Assembly: GCF_041625495.1 (NCBI RefSeq)
Contig: NZ_JBFJTH010000044.1
Span: 1-24,355 of the forward strand
From: Litorivivens sp041625495
GTDB lineage: Bacteria; Pseudomonadota; Gammaproteobacteria; Pseudomonadales; Spongiibacteraceae
Direction of reading: 5' to 3'
DNA: 24,355 bases
Part shown: piece after piece, positions 15,986 to 23,084 of the stretch
Layout: each line of letters starts with the position of its first letter
Numbering within the stretch: position 1 is the stretch's first letter
Program-made: the position numbers and the translations under genes
The notes under the pieces: generated by a model
What the model was told of the DNA's origin: nothing
The model's input: the letters and a program-made list of their open reading frames with translations, nothing else
Database searches by the model: none

Positions 15986-16728
15986 CCGTCTTCGGTTTCC
16001 CGGGTGCCGAGAAAGCGGCTGAAAAAGATACCCGCTTCAAACAGCAGCCACATCGGCACGGCCAGTAGGCACTGCGAAAAAATATCGGGTGGTGTCAGCA
16101 GCATGGCGACGACAAAGCAGCCGACTATCACGTAAGGGCGCTTTTCCCGTAGTGAGTCCCTTTCTACAGCGCCGCTCCAGATCAGCAGTACGGTTGCTAT
16201 TGGAATTTCAAATGCCACCCCAAATGCCATAAATAGTTTCAGCGCGGTATCGAGAAAGCGACTAATGTCAGGCGTGTAGGCGACACCGACTGGCGCGACA
16301 CTGCTGAAAAAACCAAACACCAGCGGAAACACGGCGTAGTAGGCGAATGCCAATCCTGCATAAAACAGCACAATGCTGGAAACCAGTAGAGGCAGGGCCA
16401 CACGTTTTTCGTGTTTGTACATGCCGGGGGCTACAAACCCCCAGATCTGCTGAAGCATAAAGGGCATGGCGAGGCATATGCTGGCCACCATCACCAGCTT
16501 AAAGGGTGCCAGGAAGGTGGACGCAACTTCGGTGGCGATCATGCTGCTGCCCTCAGGCAGGTAGCGCGTCAGTGGCTCTGCTACAAAGGTGTAAATATCG
16601 TTGGCGAACGCCATTAGCGGTACGGCAAAGATCAGAATCACTAGAATGCTGCGCAGCAGGCGGTCGCGCAATTCGGTCAGGTGCTGTACCAGCGGTTGGC
16701 CGGTATCGTTTTCGGCGCCGGTGCTCAT
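15979..16728 (-). CDS. tatC: Sec-independent protein translocase TatC
   Basis: TatC is the six-span inner-membrane receptor that, with TatB, binds twin-arginine signal peptides of folded substrates. The protein is 249 aa. Family motifs include QPLVQHLTELRDRLLRS at the N-terminus, FVAPGMYKHEKR with the conserved glutamate of the first periplasmic-loop region, and MLLTPPDIFSQCLLAVPMWLLFE near the C-terminus. The gene begins inside the last codons of tatB with a 4-bp overlap. Its TAA overlaps the end of the convergent dnaB gene, so there is no room for a terminator between the two operons. Confidence 0.97.
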   Translation of the reverse strand: MSTGAENDTGQPLVQHLTELRDRLLRSILVILIFAVPLMAFANDIYTFVAEPLTRYLPEGSSMIATEVASTFLAPFKLVMVASICLAMPFMLQQIWGFVAPGMYKHEKRVALPLLVSSIVLFYAGLAFAYYAVFPLVFGFFSSVAPVGVAYTPDISRFLDTALKLFMAFGVAFEIPIATVLLIWSGAVERDSLREKRPYVIVGCFVVAMLLTPPDIFSQCLLAVPMWLLFEAGIFFSRFLGTRETEDGQ

Positions 16729-17129
16729 GAGGATTTGGTGTCGTTTTGTGGTGTGGTGTTTTGGGTGGGCGACCGGTTGTCGTCGGCGGCTGACGGCTCA
16801 GGTTTTACCACATCGCTAATGTCGTACTCGAGCGATTTCAGCTGTTTTTCCGATTCGCGAAATTCGCTCTCCACCTGATTAAAGCTGTCTTTCAGTGAAT
16901 CTTCGGTGTCTTTCAGGTTGGCCATGATGGCTTCGTTGTGCAGCTGCCGCTTGATTTCTTCGGCGCCCACCTCGCGCTCTATTTCATTTTTGAGCGCAGT
17001 AAAGCTGCGGCGCAAGCGGCCGAGCCAGAGGGATACCGTGCGGATGGCTCCGGGCAGGCGCTCTGGGCCGAGCACCAGCAAGCCCACGATAAAAATCAGT
17101 ACCAGTTCGGCAAAACCGATATCGAACAT
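16725..17129 (-). CDS. tatB: Sec-independent protein translocase TatB
   Basis: TatB forms the substrate-binding complex with TatC. The 134-aa protein has the N-terminal membrane helix MFDIGFAELVLIFIVGLLVLGPERLP, with the TatB-type glutamate at residue 8 and the LGPERLP hinge. An amphipathic helix and a long acidic coiled region follow (about 45-110). The Asp/Asn/Thr/Ser-rich tail looks disordered. The GPERLP hinge separates it from TatA. It starts 12 bp after tatA and overlaps tatC by 4 bp. Confidence 0.96.
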   Translation of the reverse strand: MFDIGFAELVLIFIVGLLVLGPERLPGAIRTVSLWLGRLRRSFTALKNEIEREVGAEEIKRQLHNEAIMANLKDTEDSLKDSFNQVESEFRESEKQLKSLEYDISDVVKPEPSAADDNRSPTQNTTPQNDTKSS

Positions 17130-17141
17130 CGCAGGGCCAGC

Positions 17142-17393
17142 TTAGGCTGATTTATCCTTGTGTTCGGCGTTGGTCGCAGCGCTTTGCGGAGGATTCTGGG
17201 GGTCGGATTCGACTTTCTCGGCCTCGCCCTCGGGCTTGTCGCTGTTAGCCTTGCTGTCTTCGTCAGCCATGCTGTTCTTGAAACCCTTGATGGCGCTACC
17301 TAGATCGGTGCCAATACCTTTGAGTTTCTTGGTGCCGAACAACAGCAGCACTATCACTAGAATGACAACCAGTTCTTTTATACCAAAACCCAT
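17142..17393 (-). CDS. tatA: Sec-independent protein translocase TatA
   Basis: TatA assembles into the protein-conducting component of the Tat system. The 83-aa protein has one N-terminal membrane helix (IKELVVILVIVLLLFGTKKL), the FGTKKL hinge, an amphipathic helix with GTDLGSAIKGFKNSM, and a charged tail. It is the first of the three tat genes, 31 bp downstream of hisE on the same strand. I see no separate promoter in that gap, so it probably depends on read-through from the ubi-his genes. Confidence 0.96.
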   Translation of the reverse strand: MGFGIKELVVILVIVLLLFGTKKLKGIGTDLGSAIKGFKNSMADEDSKANSDKPEGEAEKVESDPQNPPQSAATNAEHKDKSA

Positions 17394-17424
17394 GTTATTT
17401 CCCTCACTACCATTCGAAAGCGGC

Positions 17425-17757
17425 TTACTGCCGTGAAGCTTTTTCTGCGTGACCGGAAAGATCGAAGCGTTTTTCCAGCTCCGTCAATACGTCACGGTAA
17501 CTCAAATTCAGGTGGGACAGCATAACCAGGCTGTGAAACCAGAGGTCTGCTGTTTCGCCTACGAGATCAGCGCGACCGGCGTCGTCTGTTGCATCCTTGG
17601 CAGCCAAGATGGTCTCGGTGGCCTCTTCGCCCACTTTTTCCAGGATTTTGTTCAGTCCCTTGGCATGCAGGCTTGCCACGTAGGACGCATCGGGGTCCGC
17701 GGCCTGCTTGCGGGCATCGAGTACAGCGTGTAATTGCTCAAGGATGCGGTCGTTCAT
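17425..17757 (-). CDS. hisE: Phosphoribosyl-ATP pyrophosphatase
   Basis: HisE catalyses the second step of histidine synthesis, hydrolysing phosphoribosyl-ATP to phosphoribosyl-AMP and pyrophosphate. The 110-aa protein is of the all-alpha MazG-like type. It carries the metal-binding motifs EKVGEEATETILAAKD and DLVGETADLWFHSLVML. The ATG overlaps the hisI stop by 4 bp. Here hisE and hisI are separate genes, as in pseudomonads, not the fused hisIE of enterobacteria. Confidence 0.96.
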   Translation of the reverse strand: MNDRILEQLHAVLDARKQAADPDASYVASLHAKGLNKILEKVGEEATETILAAKDATDDAGRADLVGETADLWFHSLVMLSHLNLSYRDVLTELEKRFDLSGHAEKASRQ

Positions 17758-18161
17758 GATGTCTGATAAATACTATCGGGGTCTTTTAATACCGGCTCAG
17801 TTGGCTGCCAGTGGCCGTTGTCGTCCAAAGTGCGAAAGAAACAGCTTTCGCGGCCTGTATGGCAGGCAATGCCACCCTGTTGGGTAACGCTCAGCACCAC
17901 CGTGTCGCCATCGCAGTCGAGCTGGATGTGATCTACCAGCTGTTCATGGCCAGAGGACTCACCTTTTTTCCAGAGTTTGCCGCGCGAGCGCGACCAGTAC
18001 ACGGCCTTGCCGGTTTGGCGCGTGAGCGCCAGCGATTCGCGGTTCATCCAGGCCATCATCAAAACGCGTCCAGTTGCTTTGTCCTGGGCAATCGCCGGCA
18101 CCAGTCCGTCAGTGTTAAAAGCCACTGCGTCGAGCCAAGTTTCCGTTTGTGATTCTGTCAT
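17754..18161 (-). CDS. hisI: Phosphoribosyl-AMP cyclohydrolase
   Basis: HisI opens the adenine ring of phosphoribosyl-AMP in the third step of histidine synthesis and depends on zinc and magnesium. The 135-aa protein contains the expected motifs: MMAWMNRESLALT, AVYWSRSRGKLWKKGESSGH, the metal-binding QLDCDGDTVVL and ACHTGRESCFFR. All metal-ligand cysteines and aspartates appear intact. It lies 52 bp downstream of ubiB and overlaps hisE. The other his genes are not in the window. Confidence 0.96.
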   Translation of the reverse strand: MTESQTETWLDAVAFNTDGLVPAIAQDKATGRVLMMAWMNRESLALTRQTGKAVYWSRSRGKLWKKGESSGHEQLVDHIQLDCDGDTVVLSVTQQGGIACHTGRESCFFRTLDDNGHWQPTEPVLKDPDSIYQTS

Positions 18162-18213
18162 GATTCACCTGTTTAATCTGTGCATTATGGCATGCCTTGG
18201 TGCGTGGTTGACA

Positions 18214-19821
18214 CTATTTGAGCGCGAGAACCAGCAGGCCGAGTGCACCAAGTGCGAGTGTATGTGGTGACCAATGGGCAAGTTCAGCCTGCATCAGGCT
18301 GGCGCCGATAAGCACGATACCCAGCACGCGCCATCGGTAACTGCGTTTTTCCTGTTGCAGTTGACGTTCAAGGTGCTCAATGTCGGTGTTTGGCACCGGC
18401 ATTTCGATAGGGCGCCGAGGCCCTTCCAGTAATTGTTCTGGCAGGTTGGGGAGCTGCTCTAGCCAGCCGGGCAAGCGGTGGCTTACCCGTTTAAACATGC
18501 TCTGGGGTGAATAGCGGTCGCGCAGCCAGTGCTCCAGAAAGGGCTTGGCAGTGTCCCACAGGTTGAGTTCGGGGTAGAGCTGGCGTCCAAGTCCTTCTAT
18601 GTTGAGCAGGGTCTTTTGCAGCAGTACTAGTGAGGGTTGCACTTCCATCTCAAAACGGCGAGCGGTGGAAAACAAATACACTAGCAGTTGGCCGAAAGAG
18701 ATTTCTGCCAGTGGTTTTTCGAACACTGGCTCGCAAACGCTGCGAATCGCTGATTCAAATTCGCGCACGCGCGTGTGCGGAGGCACCCAGCCACACTCGA
18801 TATGCAGTTCGGCCACTTCCCGGTAATTGCGCTGGAAGATCGCCAGCAGGTTGCGCGCCAGATAGTACTGGTCTGAATCGCTGAGGCTGCCGATGATGGC
18901 GCAGTCGATGGCGATATACTGCGGGCGTTCAGGGTGCTTGCGAGACACAAAAATATTGCCCGGATGCATGTCTGCGTGAAAAAAACTGTCGCGAAATACT
19001 TGCGTGAAAAAGATTTCCACACCGCGTTCGGCAAGACGTTTCATGTCGGTGTTTTGGGCATTGAGCGCAGCGACGTCGGTAACGGGTATGCCTTCAATGC
19101 GTTCCATGACAAGTACATTGCGGCGGGTGTAGTCCCAGTAGACCTCCGGGACATAGAGCAGGTCGGAGTCGGCAAAGTTTCGCCGCAATTGTGAGGTGTT
19201 AGCTCCTTCGCGCTGTAGATCCAGCTCGTCGAGAATGGTGAGTTCGTAGTCCTCGACCACCTCAACTGGGCGTAGGCGGCGTCCGTCTGGTAGGTAGTGT
19301 TGTACCAATCGCGCAATGCTGTAGAGCAAGCGTATATCTTTTTCTATGGTGCGCTGAATATCTGGCCGGATGACTTTGACAACCACCTGCTGGCCGTTGT
19401 TTAGCGTGGCCGCATGGACCTGGGCGACTGAAGCGGAGGCCAGCGGCTGGGTTTCAAAATGACCGAACAGTTCTTCTACCGGTTTGCCCAAGGCAGATTC
19501 AATGAGAGTACGTGCCTGCTCGTTGGAAAACGGGGGTACCTGATCTTGCAGTTTGGCCAGCTCATCGGCCACATCGTCTGGCAGCAGGTCGCGCCGGGTG
19601 GAGAGTTGTTGTCCGAATTTAATGAAGACCGGCCCCAGGGCTTCCAGTGCCAGGCGTAGGCGTGCACCGCGATTGTGTTGCGGCGCGGGCACCAGACGCC
19701 AGGGGCCGAAGCGCAGCAGGATGCAGAGCCAGCTCGGTAAGCGGGTGACGTCAATCAGCTGATCAAGCCGGAAGCGGATGATGATCAGCAAAATGGTGAG
19801 CAGGCGGCGAATTCCAAACAA
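18214..19821 (-). CDS. ubiB: Ubiquinone biosynthesis ATPase / kinase-like protein UbiB
   Basis: UbiB is a membrane-associated protein-kinase-like ATPase of the ABC1/ADCK family needed for coenzyme Q synthesis. The protein is 535 aa. Visible are the N-terminal KxGQ-type motif KFGQ at 68-71, followed by QLSTRRDLLPDD, and the alanine-rich loop ASASVAQVH near 128-136 that replaces the usual glycine-rich loop. Also visible are the VVVKVIRP lysine at about 149 and FFHADMHPGN, which supplies catalytic and metal-binding residues. Two hydrophobic segments at the C-terminus (GIVLIGASLMQAEL and the following stretch) are probable membrane anchors. The gene starts 5 bp after ubiJ. Confidence 0.97.
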   Translation of the reverse strand: MFGIRRLLTILLIIIRFRLDQLIDVTRLPSWLCILLRFGPWRLVPAPQHNRGARLRLALEALGPVFIKFGQQLSTRRDLLPDDVADELAKLQDQVPPFSNEQARTLIESALGKPVEELFGHFETQPLASASVAQVHAATLNNGQQVVVKVIRPDIQRTIEKDIRLLYSIARLVQHYLPDGRRLRPVEVVEDYELTILDELDLQREGANTSQLRRNFADSDLLYVPEVYWDYTRRNVLVMERIEGIPVTDVAALNAQNTDMKRLAERGVEIFFTQVFRDSFFHADMHPGNIFVSRKHPERPQYIAIDCAIIGSLSDSDQYYLARNLLAIFQRNYREVAELHIECGWVPPHTRVREFESAIRSVCEPVFEKPLAEISFGQLLVYLFSTARRFEMEVQPSLVLLQKTLLNIEGLGRQLYPELNLWDTAKPFLEHWLRDRYSPQSMFKRVSHRLPGWLEQLPNLPEQLLEGPRRPIEMPVPNTDIEHLERQLQQEKRSYRWRVLGIVLIGASLMQAELAHWSPHTLALGALGLLVLALK

Positions 19822-19826
19822 GGCGA

Positions 19827-20450
19827 TTACTCGGGGTCGTGGGGTTGCAGGCGTTGTTGCAGCAGTTTGAGGCGGGCTTCTAGTTTCTCTGTGCGAAGTG
19901 AAAGGTCTTCAACGTCGCGGTAGAAATCTTCCACCTGGATCGGGTGGGGCACCCACTGACTCTCTTCGCGAATAAATTCGGTGGCCTGGCGCCGAAAAGC
20001 TGCCAGAGCACCCAAGGCCCAGCGTCCGCCCTGACGCACACCGCGTCCGATCTGGTGGGCCGCAACGTCGCCAATCAGCCGCGCCAGAGGTGCTTCCCAG
20101 TCGAGATCCAGCGCGGAGAGTATTTCGCGCAGTTCCAGCACCCTCGAAGTATCTCCTTCGACTCGTACGTTGCCGTTGATCAGGGCCGCGCCGGGGTCGC
20201 TGGCGAGCGCTATTTTGGTGAATTCATCCCAGCTGCCGGTGAGGGTCGTGGTCGACGTCTCTTCACAGTCGCTCAGCAGCAGAATGTGGCTGTCTATCAC
20301 CAGCGTCAGGGAAAAGGCAGGTTGCGTGCAGTGCAGGGTGAAGCGCTGGCCCTGGAGTGCGTCGAGCCGCTCTCGGGTCACCGGGTCGAGCTCCAGCGCG
20401 CGATTGATCAGCGATTCCAGCGCGGCGAGCGCTGGTGCTGGCAGTTTCAT
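19827..20450 (-). CDS. ubiJ: Ubiquinone biosynthesis accessory factor UbiJ
   Basis: UbiJ (formerly YigP) is an SCP2-domain lipid-binding protein of the soluble Ubi complex, where it helps handle hydrophobic ubiquinone intermediates. The 207-aa protein has an SCP2-like N-terminal part, with the FTLHCTQPAFSLTLVID segment and GNVRVEGDTSRVLELREIL. A C-terminal helical and coiled region near 175-200 contains VEDLSLRTEKLEARLKLL. Sequence conservation in this family is low, so the position between ubiE and ubiB is strong supporting evidence. It overlaps ubiE by 4 bp. Confidence 0.92.
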   Translation of the reverse strand: MKLPAPALAALESLINRALELDPVTRERLDALQGQRFTLHCTQPAFSLTLVIDSHILLLSDCEETSTTTLTGSWDEFTKIALASDPGAALINGNVRVEGDTSRVLELREILSALDLDWEAPLARLIGDVAAHQIGRGVRQGGRWALGALAAFRRQATEFIREESQWVPHPIQVEDFYRDVEDLSLRTEKLEARLKLLQQRLQPHDPE

Positions 20451-21196
20451 GCCTTGATGCCTCGGTGCACGGCGACGATGCCGCCAGTCATGTTGTAGTA
20501 GCTGGTGTTCGCAAAGCCGGCGTCTTCCATCATGTCTTTCAGGGTTTCCTGATCCGGGTGCATGCGAATGCTTTCAGCCAGGTAGCGATAGCTTTCGCTG
20601 TCTCCGGCGACTAGCTGGCCCATACGTGGCAGAATATTGAAAGAGTATTGGTCGTAAACTTTGCTGAGCAGATCACTCTGGGGTTTTGAAAACTCCAACA
20701 CCAAACAGCGGCCGCCGGGCTTGAGTACCCGGTGCATGGAGCGCAACGCGGCGTCTTTGTCGGTCACATTGCGCAGCCCAAATGCGATGGTCAGGCAGTC
20801 AAAGTAATCGTCTGGAAAGGGCAGACATTCAGCATTGGCCTGCACGTAATCGATATTGGCGACGATGCCCTTGTCAGTCAGCTTTTCGCGGCCGACTTCC
20901 AGCATGGAACTGTTGATGTCGGCGAGTACTACCTGCCCGGTGGGGCCGACCAACTTACTGAATTTTGCCGCCAGATCGCCAGTGCCGCCAGCAATGTCGA
21001 GTACCCGCTGTCCTCGGCGGACGCCGGACAGCTCGATGGTAAAGCGTTTCCACATGCGGTGGATGCCGCCAGACATCAGGTCGTTCATTAGGTCGTAGCG
21101 AGAGGCAACCGAGTGAAAAACGCCGGCCACCATGCCTGCTTTTTCGTTGCGATCTACGGTGTTAAAACCAAAGTGGGTTTTGTTGTCGTCTGCCAT
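20447..21196 (-). CDS. ubiE: Ubiquinone/menaquinone C-methyltransferase UbiE
   Basis: UbiE is the SAM-dependent methyltransferase that C-methylates demethylmenaquinol and the benzoquinol intermediate of ubiquinone synthesis. The 249-aa protein carries the SAM-binding motif VLDIAGGTGDLA (about 66-77), the UbiE signature block YDLMNDLMSGGIHRMWKR, FPDDYFDCLTIAFGLRNV, and the C-terminal YYNMTGGIVAVHRG. It is the first gene of the ubiE-ubiJ-ubiB-hisI-hisE-tatABC run. It lies 68 bp downstream of the lambda P-like gene on the same strand, with a promoter-like element in that gap. Confidence 0.97.
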   Translation of the reverse strand: MADDNKTHFGFNTVDRNEKAGMVAGVFHSVASRYDLMNDLMSGGIHRMWKRFTIELSGVRRGQRVLDIAGGTGDLAAKFSKLVGPTGQVVLADINSSMLEVGREKLTDKGIVANIDYVQANAECLPFPDDYFDCLTIAFGLRNVTDKDAALRSMHRVLKPGGRCLVLEFSKPQSDLLSKVYDQYSFNILPRMGQLVAGDSESYRYLAESIRMHPDQETLKDMMEDAGFANTSYYNMTGGIVAVHRGIKA

Positions 21197-21225
21197 GGGG
21201 CGCCCTGAACAGAGTAAGGGGCGCT

Positions 21226-21231
21226 ATTGTA
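21226..21231 (-). promoter_or_regulatory. Candidate -10 element upstream of ubiE
   Basis: On the minus strand TACAAT (5 of 6 matches to TATAAT) is followed by AGCGCCCC, 29 bp before the ubiE ATG. No convincing -35 is at 16-18 bp. It may give the ubi-his-tat run its own start, separate from the replication genes upstream. Confidence 0.35.
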
Positions 21232-21264
21232 GCCTCGCGGCGGCGCTATGTATAACGTCTGCCG

Positions 21265-21948
21265 TCACAGGCCGAGTTCTTTGCGCAATTCCCGCAATTT
21301 TTCGCGACGCTCTTCGAGTGACAGCGGAGTGTTGTGCTCTTGCGGCAGCGCGGGGGTGCTGGGCAAGGCAAGCTCTTCACCGTCCAGCACTTGCTGGCAG
21401 ATACGCAGGTAGTGGTCTTTAAATACCGGGAAGGCGGTGCGCTCGGCATTGTTGGCCAGAAAATACCAGTCGGAGGCGCGACCGGCATGGTACACCGCAA
21501 TATGGCTCCAGTTGTAATCGGCTTTGGGCGAAGTCGCGCGGCAGGCTTCCAGGTAGGCGCTGTGAGGATCCGGCAAGCCAAACTCGGTGAGTGAGGGCTT
21601 GCTCAGCTCGCGTATGGTGTGCAGCGTTGGTAGATAGGCAGACTCGCGGATGCTGCGTCGGCAGCCGCGAATGATTTCTTCGGGGCTTAAATCCAGCAGG
21701 CTGTGCAGCCACAGCTGCTTTGCCACATTGGCTTTGTCGCCCGGAAACGCCTTATGGAACTGGTTGTGGTAGGCCAGTTCGAGCTCGGTGAAGAGCTGGT
21801 TGATCGCGTCTATGTGGGCTTCGGTGACGCTCGGCTCAGCCTGTGGTTTTGCCTGTGAGCCCGCTGGCCCAGCTGCGGTCGGTGAGCTTGCGGAAGAGCT
21901 TTTCAGCTTCCGATTGAGACTTTCCGTCAGGGTTTTGCTGTCCTGCAT
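21265..21948 (-). CDS. Phage lambda replication protein P-like helicase loader (candidate)
   Basis: The 227-aa product looks like lambda P, which binds DnaB and delivers it to the origin. The match runs in order along the protein. After a disordered Ser/Pro/Ala-rich start (about 15-40), residues 47-62 (DAINQLFTELELAYHN) parallel INGVFSQLLATFP of P. YLPT (105-108) parallels FLPS, and GLPDPHSAYLEACR parallels GLPNVSELVDMVYEYCR. Residues 146-192 parallel the PWKSNAHYWLV to RINRGEAI region. A final helix ends KLRELRKELGL, like KIAEIKAKFGL of P. No Walker motif is present, as in P and unlike DnaC. The ATG has GGGAG 7 nt upstream. The first 113 bp overlap the DnaT-like gene. No other phage gene is nearby, so it looks domesticated. 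DnaB loading is inferred. Confidence 0.75.
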   Translation of the reverse strand: MQDSKTLTESLNRKLKSSSASSPTAAGPAGSQAKPQAEPSVTEAHIDAINQLFTELELAYHNQFHKAFPGDKANVAKQLWLHSLLDLSPEEIIRGCRRSIRESAYLPTLHTIRELSKPSLTEFGLPDPHSAYLEACRATSPKADYNWSHIAVYHAGRASDWYFLANNAERTAFPVFKDHYLRICQQVLDGEELALPSTPALPQEHNTPLSLEERREKLRELRKELGL

Positions 21949-23002
21949 TGTTTTCTCCCATTCGGTGGCGCTGGGCCCACTGATACTTCACGTGCTGCAG
22001 AAATTTGCTGTTCCAGGAACGCTGCAGTTGCCGGCTATCTTGCCAGTAGAGGCGGAACTCGGGCAACAGCTTGCGCGCAAAGTCGGCATCGATATTGGCC
22101 ATGTGCAGGATATCAAAAACCGCGTCGCCGGGTTGCCAGTCTGCCGGTATCTGTTTGGGTTCGGTATCGTGTTCTATGGCATTAGTGTAGTGCGCCCACT
22201 GGCGACGCACGTGTTCAATAAAGCGGGTGTTCCACTGTCGGTCGCGGCGGCCATTTTCACGCCAGTACAGCACAAACTCCGGAACGGCGTCTTCGATGAA
22301 GCTGCGATCGATGTCGGCGCGCTCCAGTATTTCCAATGCATCCTCGCTGGGCTGCCAGTCTTGGGGAATCGGCAGCAACTGGGCTTCTTCTGTCTTGTCG
22401 TACTGGTGTTTCTTCCAGCGTTTCACCACATTCTGGGTGAAAGTGCTGTTCCAGGATGCGCGCGCATCGCCCTTGTCTCGCCAGTAGGCGATAAATTCCG
22501 GCAGTATGGCGTCGATAAAGGTGGGGTCCACGCCGTGGAAGCGAGTCAGGTAGTTGATGCTTTCGCGATCCGGCTGCCAACTGCTGTCGATGGGTGTGGC
22601 ACCAGCGTCGCGATTATAGGGCGATGTGCCGCGGGCAGTCTGCTGCGGTCGGGGGGCCGGTGAGCGTGGTTGCGCGCGTGTGCGCTCGCGTACAGGTGAG
22701 GAAGTTTCCGTCGATCCGGCATTGCCACTGTTGAGCGAGAAGCGCACATTGCGCACGCTGCTATTGAGCGCGCTGGTCAGGGTAATGACACCCTGGGATT
22801 GCAATTGCAGCAAAATACGGTCAATTTCCGGCTCCTGCCAGAACGGCAGTAATTGTTGCAGTTGATCTTTATCGATAAGCTGCCAGCTGTCTTCTCCCCC
22901 GTGTAACTGGGCCCACTCGGTCAGCAGCTGCAGCAGGATGGCTTCGTGCAATCCGAGCGTGGCGGCAAGTGTTGGTGAAACTATCAGTGGGCGTTCAATC
23001 AC
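21836..23002 (-). CDS. DnaT-like protein with winged-helix-like N-terminus and three tandem DnaT domains
   Basis: The 388-aa product begins with a probable winged-helix region (about 1-90: LGLHEAILLQLLTEW, then a helix-turn-helix-like LPFWQEPEIDRILLQLQSQGVI). A disordered Ser/Pro/Arg/Gln-rich linker follows (about 92-140). Three copies of a DnaT-type ssDNA-binding motif come next, at 142-196, 216-269 and 289-342. Each has the form WQP...(L)...(I/V)D..F....LPEF..YW........WN..F..hV...W. E. coli DnaT, a primosome protein, has the same WQPD...FIAYWQAEG pattern once. The start is GTG at 23002, with an in-frame TGA two codons upstream and no strong Shine-Dalgarno sequence. The last 37 codons overlap the lambda P-like gene. 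A role in reloading DnaB is inferred. Confidence 0.78.
   Translation of the reverse strand: MIERPLIVSPTLAATLGLHEAILLQLLTEWAQLHGGEDSWQLIDKDQLQQLLPFWQEPEIDRILLQLQSQGVITLTSALNSSVRNVRFSLNSGNAGSTETSSPVRERTRAQPRSPAPRPQQTARGTSPYNRDAGATPIDSSWQPDRESINYLTRFHGVDPTFIDAILPEFIAYWRDKGDARASWNSTFTQNVVKRWKKHQYDKTEEAQLLPIPQDWQPSEDALEILERADIDRSFIEDAVPEFVLYWRENGRRDRQWNTRFIEHVRRQWAHYTNAIEHDTEPKQIPADWQPGDAVFDILHMANIDADFARKLLPEFRLYWQDSRQLQRSWNSKFLQHVKYQWAQRHRMGENNAGQQNPDGKSQSEAEKLFRKLTDRSWASGLTGKTTG
21977..22579 (-). repeat. Three tandem DnaT-type domain repeats (coding)
   Basis: The repeats occupy 22415-22579, 22196-22357 and 21977-22138. First-tryptophan spacing is 74 and 73 residues, so the period is about 220 bp. 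The units share WQP at the start, an acidic-proline core (LPEF, VPEF, LPEF) followed by YW, a WN pair and a closing W. They have diverged at the DNA level, which suggests an old duplication and not a recent expansion. Confidence 0.8.
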
Positions 23003-23032
23003 AGGTCAGACTACACGGGGAATCAAAAGCGT

Positions 23033-23062
23033 ATTGTACGGTGCGGCCTAGCCAGGGGCCAA
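23033..23062 (-). promoter_or_regulatory. Candidate promoter of the DnaT-like / P-like pair
   Basis: On the minus strand TTGGCC (23057-23062, 4 of 6) and TACAAT (23033-23038, 5 of 6) are separated by 18 bp. A start near 23026 would give a leader of about 24 nt before the GTG. It lies in the 82-bp gap shared with the divergent radA gene. No clear radA promoter is seen in the same gap. Confidence 0.35.
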
Positions 23063-23084
23063 CCGGGAATTGGGGAATAAAACG

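Noticed and set aside
18184..18189. CATAAT on the minus strand as a -10 for hisI
   Set aside because: No -35 hexamer at usable spacing; not enough to call a promoter.
18208..18213. Perfect TTGACA on the plus strand in the hisI-ubiB gap
   Set aside because: There is no -10 element at 16-18 bp and no plus-strand gene downstream; it would point antisense into ubiB.
21788..22663. 291-codon open frame on the plus strand opposite the DnaT-like gene
   Set aside because: The opposite strand encodes three regular domain repeats with conserved tryptophans. The plus-strand product has no family features and no convincing ribosome site.
21265..23002. Prophage remnant as an explanation for the P-like and DnaT-like genes
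   Set aside because: No integrase, repressor, structural or lysis gene and no attachment repeat is seen, and both flanks are core genes. The remnant idea remains possible but has no direct support here.
23046..23061. Short inverted repeat (GGCCT/GGGCC) upstream of radA as an operator
   Set aside because: The stem is only five pairs including a wobble, and it matches no operator I recognise.
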